DNA of 64,000 nt from JAWMQL01 sp033283165 (GTDB lineage Bacteria; Pseudomonadota; Gammaproteobacteria; Pseudomonadales; Halieaceae), in contig JAWMQL010000003.1 of NCBI GenBank assembly GCA_033283165.1, positions 852,099-916,098 of the forward strand, in the 5' to 3' direction. The position numbers and the translations under genes are program-made. Positions 49,689 to 58,005 of the stretch are shown here, piece after piece. Each line of letters opens with the position of its first letter. The stretch's first letter is position 1. Below the pieces are notes generated by a model. The model did no database searches. It saw only the letters and a program-made list of their open reading frames with translations, and was not told where the DNA came from.

Positions 49689-52600
49689 TCAATTTCCAGC
49701 CGTCACGGCCCTCGCGCCTGACTTCCGCAGGGGGATGTAAAACACCGGCACCACGAACAGGGTGAACAGGGTGCCTACCAGCATGCCGCAGGTAATCACC
49801 AACCCGATACTGAAACGGCTGTTGGCGCCGGCGCCGGATGCCAGCAGCAGGGGCAAGACGCCAAGCACTGTGGCGAAGGTCGTCATCAGTATCGGGCGCA
49901 GCCGCAGGCTGGCGGCCTCCAGCACGGCCTCCCGGCGCTCCATGCCCTGCTCTGCCAGCTTATTGGCGAATTCCACGATCAGGATACCGTGCTTGCTTAT
50001 CAGGCCGATCAGGGTGAGCAGGCCCACCTGGGTGTAGATATTGAGGGTGGCGAATCCCATTGCCAGGGGTACGACCGCACCAAACACGGACATGGGCACG
50101 CTGAGCAGGACGATGAACGGGTCGCGGAAGCCATTGAACTGCGCTGACAGCACCAGGTAGATCACCAACAGGGAAGACGCGAACAACAGCAGGAAGCTCT
50201 GTCGTTCCTGCTGGAAACGCAAGGATTCGCCGGTGTAGCCGATACGCATGTCTGCCGGCGCCAGCTCCCGGGTAGCCTGCTCCAGGAACGCCAGGCCATC
50301 CCCCAGGGTATTGGGCGGCATGACCATGCCCTGCAGGGTCGTGCTGTTGAGCTGTTGGTACTGGGACAGATTGGTGGGTTCTACCCGGCTGCCAAGCTCG
50401 ACCACGGTGGACAGGGGCACCAGTTCACCGCTACTGGAACGCACGTAATAGCGCTGCAACCAGTCCTTGCTCAGACGGAAGTCACGGGACGCCTGGGGGA
50501 TGACCTTGTAGCTGCGACCATCAAGGGCGAACCGGTTGGACTCCGCTTCGCCCAGCATCACCGCCAGGGTATTGCCAATCGAGGCCATGCTGACCCCCAG
50601 GTTGGCGGCCTTGTCGCGCTCGACGCTGACGGTAAGCTCCGGCCGACTGTAATCCAGGCTCTGGTTGACGAAAATAAACATGCCGGACTTGCGGGCTGCA
50701 TCAAGCACCTGTTCTGCGATAGCCTGCAATTCCCGGTATTCCCGGTTGGATGACAGCACGACCTGTACCGGCAGCCCGGAATCCGAGCCCGGCAGCGCCG
50801 GCTGGCCGAAGGTAAACACCTGCAATCCGGGGACCTGTTGCAGTTTGGCCTGAATCTCCTGCTGGATTTCCTGCTGGCTGCGCTCGCGCTGGGACCAGGG
50901 CAACAGGCTCATCCCCCCGAACATGTTGCCGTGATGGGCGATCTGGAAGTTCATATTCACTTCCGGCGTTTCCTTTGCAACCGCCAGGAAATCGTCCACG
51001 TAAGCGGCCACGTAATCGTGATTTGCGTAGCCGGGTGGTATGGAGACGTTGAAGATGATCGACGCATCCTCCTCTGGCGCCAGTTCCCGCTGTGTAAACT
51101 GGAACAATAGCGGCAAGCTGAGAATGATAACGGCGCTGAACAACAACGTGGCCCCGCGATTTCGCAGGCTGTAACCCAGCGCGCGCTGGTAAAAACTCCG
51201 CAAGCGGGAAAAATTCGAGTCCAGCCAGTCGGCAAAGCGCCCCTGATGATCGTGATCGCGCAGGACCCGGGAGCACATCATCGGGCTCAGGGTCAGCGCA
51301 ACGATACCGGAGACGATCACCGCACCGGCGAGCGTCATGGCAAACTCGAGGAAGAGCACCCCGGTCAAACCGCCCAGGAAGGCGATGGGGGCGTAGACCG
51401 CGGCAAGCGTCAGCGTCATCGAGACTACCGGTATGGCCACCTGCCGGGCACCCTTCAGGGCCGCCTCCATCGGCGTATCACCGTCCTCGATAAACCGGTG
51501 TACGTTTTCCACCACCACGATGGCATCGTCCACCACCAGGCCGATGGCGAGCACCATTGCAAGCAACGTCAACAGGTTGATCGAAAACCCCAGGACATAC
51601 ATGACCATCAGGACTCCGATGAGGGACAGGGGTATAGCCAACAGGGGAATCACCACTACCCTCGCCGAGCCCAGGAACAGGTACATCACAAGAACGACGA
51701 TGAGTACCGCCTCCAGCAATGTGGCGCCCACCTCGAACAGGGCCTCGTCGATATACATCGTGGAGTCGAACACCACCAGGCCGGAGAGATCGGCGGGCAG
51801 GGCGGCGTTGACCCGCGGCATCAGGTCATTGATGCCCGCGGCGACCTCCAGCGCGTTCGCGTCCGGCGCCGGAAAGATGGACATGTAGATCGTTTCCCTA
51901 CCGTCGTAGTAGGAGCTCATGTCGTCGTTTTCCTGGGCCAGTTCGACCTCTGCGACATCGCCCAGCCTTACCCGCCGGTCACCCTCCTGTCGCACCACCA
52001 GCGCCGCGAACTCTTCGGGCGACTCCATATCCGTTTGCGCGTCGATACTGGTGGAGACCAGCCGACCCTTGGTTGATCCGGCCGCAGACAGGTAGTTCTC
52101 CCGCCTGATGGCATTGTTCACATCCTCCGCGGTGACTCCGTGGGCGGCCATTCTGGCCGGGTTCAACCAGATCCGCATGGACAGGAACTGACTGCTCATG
52201 ACTTCCGCCCGGCCGACTCCGGGCACGGTAGACATCTCAGGCTGCACCACCCGCTGCAGGTAGTCGGTCACCTGCGCCATATTCATCTGGTCGCTCACGA
52301 AGGCGATGTACATGAGCGCATCCTGACCCATGACATTACTGACCGCGGGATCCTCTACCTCGCGTGGCAATTCGAACCGCGCCTCGTTGAGTTTGGCGAT
52401 GACCTCGGTAACGACCGCGTTGGTATCTTCTCCAAGTCGCGGATAGACCTCGATTGTGGCCACCCCGGGATTACTGCTGCTGGTGAGGTATTCCACGCCG
52501 CGGGCATCCGCCAACCGCCGCTGCAGCGGCGTGGTGACAAAACCCTGAACCGTGCGCGCACTCGCGCCGGGATAAATCGCCCGCACGGTGATCACGCTTT

Positions 52601-52724
52601 TCTCCAGCTCGGGGAATTCGCGCACCTGCAGCCTGGTGGCGGCTTGTACACCCAGAAGCAGGATCAGTGCGCTGACCACGATGGCCAGCACCGGGCGCCG
52701 TATGAACAGGTCGGTAAAGGCCAC
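49689..52724 (-). CDS. RND family multidrug efflux transporter (HAE-1 type)
   Basis: 1011 residues, slightly shorter than AcrB (1049). Proton-relay motif GLVVDDAIVVVENVHRFIE has the two essential Asp of TM4. Other landmarks are FIRRPVLAIVVSALILLLG at the N-terminus, PGYANHDYVAAYVDDF in the porter domain and the C-terminal GMLVGTLFTLFVVPVFY. The start is GTG 52724. Substrates are unknown. It follows its adaptor gene by 5 bp; no outer-membrane channel is in the unit, so an unlinked TolC would be used. Confidence 0.93.
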   Translation of the reverse strand: MAFTDLFIRRPVLAIVVSALILLLGVQAATRLQVREFPELEKSVITVRAIYPGASARTVQGFVTTPLQRRLADARGVEYLTSSSNPGVATIEVYPRLGEDTNAVVTEVIAKLNEARFELPREVEDPAVSNVMGQDALMYIAFVSDQMNMAQVTDYLQRVVQPEMSTVPGVGRAEVMSSQFLSMRIWLNPARMAAHGVTAEDVNNAIRRENYLSAAGSTKGRLVSTSIDAQTDMESPEEFAALVVRQEGDRRVRLGDVAEVELAQENDDMSSYYDGRETIYMSIFPAPDANALEVAAGINDLMPRVNAALPADLSGLVVFDSTMYIDEALFEVGATLLEAVLIVVLVMYLFLGSARVVVIPLLAIPLSLIGVLMVMYVLGFSINLLTLLAMVLAIGLVVDDAIVVVENVHRFIEDGDTPMEAALKGARQVAIPVVSMTLTLAAVYAPIAFLGGLTGVLFLEFAMTLAGAVIVSGIVALTLSPMMCSRVLRDHDHQGRFADWLDSNFSRLRSFYQRALGYSLRNRGATLLFSAVIILSLPLLFQFTQRELAPEEDASIIFNVSIPPGYANHDYVAAYVDDFLAVAKETPEVNMNFQIAHHGNMFGGMSLLPWSQRERSQQEIQQEIQAKLQQVPGLQVFTFGQPALPGSDSGLPVQVVLSSNREYRELQAIAEQVLDAARKSGMFIFVNQSLDYSRPELTVSVERDKAANLGVSMASIGNTLAVMLGEAESNRFALDGRSYKVIPQASRDFRLSKDWLQRYYVRSSSGELVPLSTVVELGSRVEPTNLSQYQQLNSTTLQGMVMPPNTLGDGLAFLEQATRELAPADMRIGYTGESLRFQQERQSFLLLFASSLLVIYLVLSAQFNGFRDPFIVLLSVPMSVFGAVVPLAMGFATLNIYTQVGLLTLIGLISKHGILIVEFANKLAEQGMERREAVLEAASLRLRPILMTTFATVLGVLPLLLASGAGANSRFSIGLVITCGMLVGTLFTLFVVPVFYIPLRKSGARAVTAGN

Positions 52725-52729
52725 GTGGC

Positions 52730-53815
52730 TCAGGGCTCCAGAGCCGGTCCTATCGCAATCTTCACATCGCGATAGAGTTTGTTCTGCCCCGCGGTCACCA
52801 CCTGGTCGCCGGGCTCAATGCCCTGGAGAATCGCCACACGCCCCTGCCGCACATCGCCCGCTTTAACCACTACCGACTCGGCGGTTTGCCCCTCGCCTCC
52901 CGGGTGTGGCCTGACCACAAACACCGTGTCGCCGTACACCGAGTAGGTCAACGCCGTTTCCGGCACGGTAACCCGCGCTACCGGGTCCGGCTGGACAATG
53001 CGCACCCGGGCAAACATGCCGGGCAACAGGCCCTCACTCTCCTCCAGTCGCGCGCGCAGCAGCAGGTTGCGGGTGTTCATATCCACCCTGGAGTCAATGG
53101 CGCTGACCCGGGCGCTGTAGACCCGATCCGGGAAGGCATCCACCAGGAGTTCCACCTGCATGCCCGCTCTCACCTGCGGCGCGACCCGGCCTGGCAGGGT
53201 AAAGTCGATTTCCAGCTGATCGAGATCCTGCAGGCTGGCAATGGCGCTGCCGGGACTCAGGTAGTCCCCCACGTCCACGTGACGGATTCCAATGGTACCG
53301 CTGAACGGCGCGTAAATACGCTTGTTACGGATGCGCGCCTCGGTCTCTGCCAACTGCGCTTGCGCCCGGGCCAGATCGGCGCGACTACGATCGTACTGGC
53401 TCTGGGGAATAGATTTCTGCTCCACCAGCTTGCTGTCCCGATCGTACAACAGCTGCGCCAGTTCCAGGCTCGCGATCTGGTTGGCGCGGGCGGCCTGCTC
53501 TACCTCATCGTCCAGCAGTAACAGCAGTTGGCCCTTCTTCACGGCCTGCCCGGAATCGAAATACAGCTCTACCACCTCACCGCTGGTTTCCGCACTGAGA
53601 TCGATTCCCTGCGCCGAGCGGATGGTCCCTACGGAATCCAGGTAGGCTCCCCACTGTTCTTCCCGGGCCACATCGACCGATACCACCACCGGGGGCGGAG
53701 AAAAATTCCTGTTGGCGAAGCCGGAAATGCGCTGGTACAGGTAAGCGCCGATGGAACCGAAGATGGCCAGCAATAAGAGGGCGACTAATCCGTAGGCGCG
53801 CATCACAGTTTCCAA
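52730..53815 (-). CDS. RND efflux periplasmic adaptor subunit
   Basis: 361 residues. A single N-terminal membrane helix (YGLVALLLLAIFGSIGAYLY, about 8-27) is followed by the biotinyl-lipoyl half-motifs SAETSGEVVELYFDSGQAV and IYAPFSGTIGIRHVDVGDYL around a coiled-coil hairpin (about 110-165), then the beta-barrel and membrane-proximal domains (about 200-350). This is the HlyD/AcrA family architecture. It is the first gene of a two-gene operon with the RND transporter downstream. The lack of a Cys lipobox implies anchoring by the N-terminal helix. Confidence 0.92.
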   Translation of the reverse strand: METVMRAYGLVALLLLAIFGSIGAYLYQRISGFANRNFSPPPVVVSVDVAREEQWGAYLDSVGTIRSAQGIDLSAETSGEVVELYFDSGQAVKKGQLLLLLDDEVEQAARANQIASLELAQLLYDRDSKLVEQKSIPQSQYDRSRADLARAQAQLAETEARIRNKRIYAPFSGTIGIRHVDVGDYLSPGSAIASLQDLDQLEIDFTLPGRVAPQVRAGMQVELLVDAFPDRVYSARVSAIDSRVDMNTRNLLLRARLEESEGLLPGMFARVRIVQPDPVARVTVPETALTYSVYGDTVFVVRPHPGGEGQTAESVVVKAGDVRQGRVAILQGIEPGDQVVTAGQNKLYRDVKIAIGPALEP

Positions 53816-53854
53816 GTGGTCAGGAGCGTCACAGTCTACCCCAATTGGTGCGGT

Positions 53855-53877
53855 TAAAATTGAGCTTTGGCAAAGCT
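53855..53877 (-). terminator. Candidate terminator after the sulfotransferase-like genes
   Basis: The palindrome AGCTTTG-G-CAAAGCT (53863-53877) overlaps the stop codon of the upstream sulfotransferase-like gene on the minus strand and is followed there by CAATTTTAACC, a short U-rich run. Two base pairs must open to form a loop, so it is weak. Confidence 0.4.
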
Positions 53878-54961
53878 ATTCCGGGTTCAGTTCCCGACTG
53901 ATTGCGAGCAGATCACTGGCGGTTTGTGGCCGCTCCTGCGCCAGGCGCTCCGCCTCCCTGGCCAGAAAAGCCCCAAGAACCGGGCGCATTTCGGTACGGG
54001 GCAGCCCTGCCAGGCACGCCGGCAAAGCCCGCAGGCAGGCCTCGCCCCAACAGGTCGCTGCTTTTTCCTCCAGCGCGTCGGGGAACACAAAGCCCGATTG
54101 CTGCTCAAACCAGGCGACTTCATCCCGGGCAGCTTGCCAGACTGCCTCTGGCGCTACATCCCGCAGGCCCAGTGGCTGGCCCGGTAAACACTCCAGCGCA
54201 CCCAGGTCTCCCGCCCGGCGCCGACTCCCGTCAGCGCGTTTCGGCAACAATCGGTTCACTTCACGCATGAGCCAATACGCTTCCAGACTGATACGGGCAT
54301 TCTCCAGCGACAGATCAAGCCCGCCAATGGCGCCCTCCGATACGCCCAGGCGCCGGAAAAAATCCTGCACCAGTCCGCCAGGAGCCCGGGCTGCGGCGTG
54401 AAAATCCCATACTTCCAGTTCTTTGGCAAAGACCCTCTTCATCAAGCTGAATCGTGTTCGCGCCCGACCAACCACTGCCCCGGGATCGGGTGATGCACCG
54501 GCCTTGGCTCGCTCCTGCAGGATGCCGACAAGGACGTCTGTCGGGCTGCGCAGGTACAGCCACACTCGCAGTCGTTCCGTGTGGCGGCCAAGCAGCCGCC
54601 GCAGCAAGAGCAGGTCTTCTTCACTGAATCCCGCCACGCGCTCACTGGATAACAGCAGGGTATCGCCCGGCTCATCCAGCACGACCTGGAATTGCCGTCG
54701 ACAATCCTCCACCAACTCCCCGACGCGATCGCCATAACGCCGCTGCAGGCCCAGCGCATACTGCCCGGGATTGGCGCTGACCATGACCGCCAGGGGCACA
54801 CTGTGGTTGGAGAAAGTCTGCATGCCAAACTTGAACCGGGGATAGCGGATGCCGTGCTCAGAAAGCACCTGCGCGTGGCGCCGGCAGTTGGCCTGGATAC
54901 TGGTGCTGCCGGTCTTGCTCATGCCGGCATGCAGGATGATTTCGCGATAGCGCCGCGCCAT
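53876..54961 (-). CDS. Sulfotransferase-like protein (1)
   Basis: 361 residues. The N-terminal 5'-phosphosulfate-binding loop is ILHAGMSKTGSTSIQANC (about 9-26) with KTGST, and a 3'-phosphate-binding-like segment is TLLLSSERVAGFSEEDL (about 99-115). RVWLYLRSPTDVLVG supplies the Arg-x7 region typical of PAPS-dependent sulfotransferases. The C-terminal half is divergent and probably specifies the acceptor. It follows a second sulfotransferase-like gene by 5 bp. Acceptors in bacteria include glycans, lipids and natural products; none is indicated here. Confidence 0.8.
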   Translation of the reverse strand: MARRYREIILHAGMSKTGSTSIQANCRRHAQVLSEHGIRYPRFKFGMQTFSNHSVPLAVMVSANPGQYALGLQRRYGDRVGELVEDCRRQFQVVLDEPGDTLLLSSERVAGFSEEDLLLLRRLLGRHTERLRVWLYLRSPTDVLVGILQERAKAGASPDPGAVVGRARTRFSLMKRVFAKELEVWDFHAAARAPGGLVQDFFRRLGVSEGAIGGLDLSLENARISLEAYWLMREVNRLLPKRADGSRRRAGDLGALECLPGQPLGLRDVAPEAVWQAARDEVAWFEQQSGFVFPDALEEKAATCWGEACLRALPACLAGLPRTEMRPVLGAFLAREAERLAQERPQTASDLLAISRELNPE

Positions 54962-54966
54962 CTGAA

Positions 54967-55947
54967 TTACCCCGCCTCCATGTCATAGCCGAACTGTTCG
55001 AGATCCACCGGGCAGAAAGCCTGGATACGGCGGTTTCCCGGCCCGTACATGCCTGCGGTAGCAGTCTTGACCCGGGACGTGAACCGTCGCTCCAGCAGCT
55101 CGTCCAGCGGGGTGGCGCGGGCATTGCGCTTGTGCCAGGCGATGCGACGCATCACCCGGTCGAAATCGTTGCCAGCCTTGCGCCCACGGTAGTCATTTTT
55201 AGCCGTACCATTGAGCCGGTTGAGCCAGCGCTGGGTCTCAATAAACAGCAGTGATTCATTGGCGTTGATTATCTGCGTCACCGGCGCCGCCCGGAACTGT
55301 TCGTCTGTCAGCGGCGCCAGGTTACTGTGGGCACGCACCGCATCCAGGAAGGCCCGCGGTTCCTGGCAAAACCACTCGTAGGGCAGTATCCGCAGTGCAT
55401 CTGCTCCGAACAACTCGCGGTACCGCTCTGCCAATTGCTGGAATTGCAGAAAGCCGGGGTGGAAGCGCCGTTCGTCCTGACCACCCGGAAACTTCAGCAG
55501 ACTCCGTAGCGACTGATCGGCTCCGAAAAATACCAGGGTCTTGTAAACCGAGCGCAGCAGCCGGCGCTGCTCCCGCACCACCAGCAGGATGCGCGGCCTG
55601 GCCTCCAGCACCTGCCCGATCCGCCCGGTATTGCGTCCGCTATTGCAGCCTCCCCGCAACAGGTCGCCGGCGAAGGCCTCCGAGGAGAGCACCGGTTGCA
55701 AACCTCGAGCGGAGATCGCGGCAACCTCAGCAGCAATCTCCTGCCGGGCTCGCACCGGGTCGAAATCGCTGTCGGAGGGATGAACCAGGCTCAGTTGCAG
55801 GCTCAGCGGATTCAAAATCTGACCGTAACCGAACTCCGGCAGAAAAAAGCATTTCTGCAGCCAGGTCGAGGCCGACTTGTAGAAACCGGGATGGACGAGT
55901 ACGGATTGATCAGAGTGCGGCATGCAAAACTTGTTCTGGTCCGGCAT
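54967..55947 (-). CDS. Sulfotransferase-like protein (2)
   Basis: 326 residues. The PAPS-binding P-loop is VHPGFYKSASTWLQKCFF (about 18-35), and RILLVVREQRRLLRSVYK (about 125-142) matches the 3'-phosphate site with Arg and Ser. LPYEWFCQEPRAFLDAV is the common sulfotransferase substrate-loop region. It differs strongly from the downstream sulfotransferase-like protein, so they are not recent duplicates. It is the first gene of a two-gene minus-strand unit; the start is 76 bp from the divergent DUF454 gene. Confidence 0.8.
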   Translation of the reverse strand: MPDQNKFCMPHSDQSVLVHPGFYKSASTWLQKCFFLPEFGYGQILNPLSLQLSLVHPSDSDFDPVRARQEIAAEVAAISARGLQPVLSSEAFAGDLLRGGCNSGRNTGRIGQVLEARPRILLVVREQRRLLRSVYKTLVFFGADQSLRSLLKFPGGQDERRFHPGFLQFQQLAERYRELFGADALRILPYEWFCQEPRAFLDAVRAHSNLAPLTDEQFRAAPVTQIINANESLLFIETQRWLNRLNGTAKNDYRGRKAGNDFDRVMRRIAWHKRNARATPLDELLERRFTSRVKTATAGMYGPGNRRIQAFCPVDLEQFGYDMEAG

Positions 55948-56023
55948 TTCGACCGGTTGAAATAGGGTACTATCGCTTCACTTTCGGTGACACATACTAG
56001 CACGCACGCGGCGGGATACTCGA

Positions 56024-56395
56024 TTGCGACGCACCCTCTACAAGCCCCTGGGATTCATATTCCTTGCCATTGGTCTGGTGGGCGTTCTACTGCCGGTGCT
56101 GCCCACCACGCCCTTCCTGCTGGTCTCGGCCTGGTTTTTTTCCCGTTCCTCGGAGAAATGGCATCAATGGCTGTTACGTAACGAGTTGTTTGGCCCGCCT
56201 ATCCGTAACTGGGAAGAGAACCGCTGTATATCGGCCCGCACCAAGCTGGTCGCCCTGCTGGCCATGCTGGGTGCGGGGACGGCGTCTATCGTGTTCGCCG
56301 TGGAAGTGCAATGGCTGCGCTACCTGGCGATCGGCATGATGACCCTGGGCTGCATTACTGTAGTGAGTATTCCGACCTGTCCGCCGCGTGACTGA
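56024..56395 (+). CDS. DUF454 (YbaN-like) inner-membrane protein
   Basis: 123 residues. The N-terminal signature is GFIFLAIGLVGVLLPVLPTT followed by PFLLVSAWFFSRSSEKWHQW, diagnostic of YbaN/DUF454. There are two or three further membrane segments (about 79-115). The only plausible start in this frame is TTG 56024. Function is unknown in the family, though members are sometimes near lipid or respiratory genes. The 3' end overlaps the convergent nuclease gene by 41 bp. Confidence 0.88.
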   Translation: MRRTLYKPLGFIFLAIGLVGVLLPVLPTTPFLLVSAWFFSRSSEKWHQWLLRNELFGPPIRNWEENRCISARTKLVALLAMLGAGTASIVFAVEVQWLRYLAIGMMTLGCITVVSIPTCPPRD

Positions 56396-57164
56396 AGACG
56401 GTATTGAGCCAGGTCGCGGTGCGCACAGCGGCCTGCGCCAGGCGCAATTCCAGTTGCCCCTGGTGCGCCAACCGGTAGTTCTCATTGATTACGCCATCCT
56501 CGGGATAAACCAGTTCCCGCAGGCTGGCGCTTTCGGCGATCCAGCGCAGCGGGTCCGCTACCGACCAGGCCTCGACCTGTGCGCGGGTCATTCGTGTCGT
56601 CAACAGCGACACCCAGGATTCCTCACCCAGGTCACCTGCCAGCAGCAATTCCGTATCCCACAGGCGGTGCAGGCTTATCTCCCTGCCCCGATAGTGCACG
56701 AGCGTACGCGTGCCGCCGCGATCCAGGCCATTGCCGACGTGCAGAGGCTGGTGCAGGTCCTGCACGATGTGAACGGCGAAGCGCAGCGCCAGCTGCCTGC
56801 TTTCCAGACTGGCCTGCGAGTCCAGCAGTAACGCGCGGAAACCCTTCAGACCAGTCACCGCATCTCCCTGCGCCGGCGGTCCCACATCCTGGTAACGTCG
56901 ACCAGGCGGGACCGTTACATAGTGCAGCGGTCCGGCACGCTGCTGCCAGAAGGGCGAGGGGTCGCCACGCATTTCATCGGCCCAGGTCGAAGCGCTGGCC
57001 AGACTTTCCCGCCCGATGATTGCCTGCATGGCATCCCTGGTCTGGGCTACCAGCAACGGCTCCGCCAGCTGTGAGATGATCCGGTGACCCAGAGGACCCC
57101 AGGCCCGGACCTGGCCGGCCATCAAGCACAGCAGCAACAGCAGGACGATTCTTTTTCGGGCCAT
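56355..57164 (-). CDS. S1/P1-type zinc nuclease, exported
   Basis: 269 residues. The signal peptide ends at VRA (residue 20), leaving mature N-terminus WGPLGHR, where the terminal Trp and the His five residues later are zinc ligands in this family. Further ligands are in STWADEMR (Asp), PLHYVTVP (His), HIVQDLHQPLHVG (His/Asp/His) and LHRLWDTELL (His/Asp). It hydrolyses single-stranded DNA/RNA and 3'-nucleotides, probably in the periplasm for phosphorus or nucleotide scavenging. The start lies 159 bp from the divergent Tag-like gene. Confidence 0.92.
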   Translation of the reverse strand: MARKRIVLLLLLCLMAGQVRAWGPLGHRIISQLAEPLLVAQTRDAMQAIIGRESLASASTWADEMRGDPSPFWQQRAGPLHYVTVPPGRRYQDVGPPAQGDAVTGLKGFRALLLDSQASLESRQLALRFAVHIVQDLHQPLHVGNGLDRGGTRTLVHYRGREISLHRLWDTELLLAGDLGEESWVSLLTTRMTRAQVEAWSVADPLRWIAESASLRELVYPEDGVINENYRLAHQGQLELRLAQAAVRTATWLNTVFSHAADRSEYSLQ

Positions 57165-57323
57165 CGGCGACCTCCAATCCTATCGACGACAGCCTGAGCG
57201 CAGTGGCAGCAACTGTCCAGTACGCAGGCCTGAAAAGATTGATAGCGCACGCATGCCCGCGCTGTAAGATACGCCAACAGCTTCTATACTGGGCACACTC
57301 TGGCCGTTATTACAGGAGTGCCC

Positions 57324-57992
57324 ATGGAAGCCTTCGACACCATTTACCAGCGCGCGCTAGAAAAGCAGGGCGGCGCCAGGAACCTCAAGGCACTCCTGCC
57401 GAAGGTCAAAAGCAAGCGCGCCCTGGCGGCGACCAAAGATCACCGCTGGCTCTCCGAGATGTCCCGCTGCATCTTCCAGGCGGGCTTTGTATGGCGGGTG
57501 GTGGACAACAAGTGGCCCGATTTCGAGGACGTGTTCTTCGGCTTCCCGCCGGAGAAAATCGTGATGCTGAGCCCGGAGCAGGTCGACCGCTTCAGCCAGA
57601 ATCCGAAAATCATCCGGAACCGTCAGAAGGTGGTGTCCGTGCAGGAAAACGCCAGGTTCATCCTGGACATCGGGCGCGAGCATGGCAGCTTTGGCAAGTT
57701 CGTGGCGAACTGGCCACTGGACAACCTGGTCGGCCTGTTCGAGGTGCTGAAAAAACGCGGCAGCCGGCTGGGCGGGATGACCGGTCAGCGGGTACTGCGC
57801 AATATGGGCAAGGACACCTTCATCGTCACGCCGGACGTGATCCGCTGCCTGCGCGGTGCCGGGGTGGACATCACCACCAATCCCTCCAGCAAGGCACAAC
57901 TGCAGCGAATCCAGGAAGCCTTCAACAACTGGCACAACGAAAACGGCTCGGATTATGCCAGCCTGAGCCGCATCTGTGCGCTTTCAGTGTAG
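57324..57992 (+). CDS. DNA-3-methyladenine glycosylase I-like protein
   Basis: 222 residues from ATG 57324, which follows AGGAG by 5 bases (GTG 57318 is an alternative). The core resembles Tag: a helix with SEMSRCIFQAGFVWRVV, FFGFPPEKIVMLSPEQVDRF, then PKIIRNRQKVVSVQENARFI, the Tag helix-hairpin region. It lacks the N-terminal Cys/Trp-rich zinc segment of E. coli Tag, so it belongs to a distinct branch; base specificity is uncertain. It ends 13 bp before the convergent TolC-OmpA gene. Confidence 0.8.
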   Translation: MEAFDTIYQRALEKQGGARNLKALLPKVKSKRALAATKDHRWLSEMSRCIFQAGFVWRVVDNKWPDFEDVFFGFPPEKIVMLSPEQVDRFSQNPKIIRNRQKVVSVQENARFILDIGREHGSFGKFVANWPLDNLVGLFEVLKKRGSRLGGMTGQRVLRNMGKDTFIVTPDVIRCLRGAGVDITTNPSSKAQLQRIQEAFNNWHNENGSDYASLSRICALSV

Positions 57993-58005
57993 GTGAATAC
58001 GGGTA

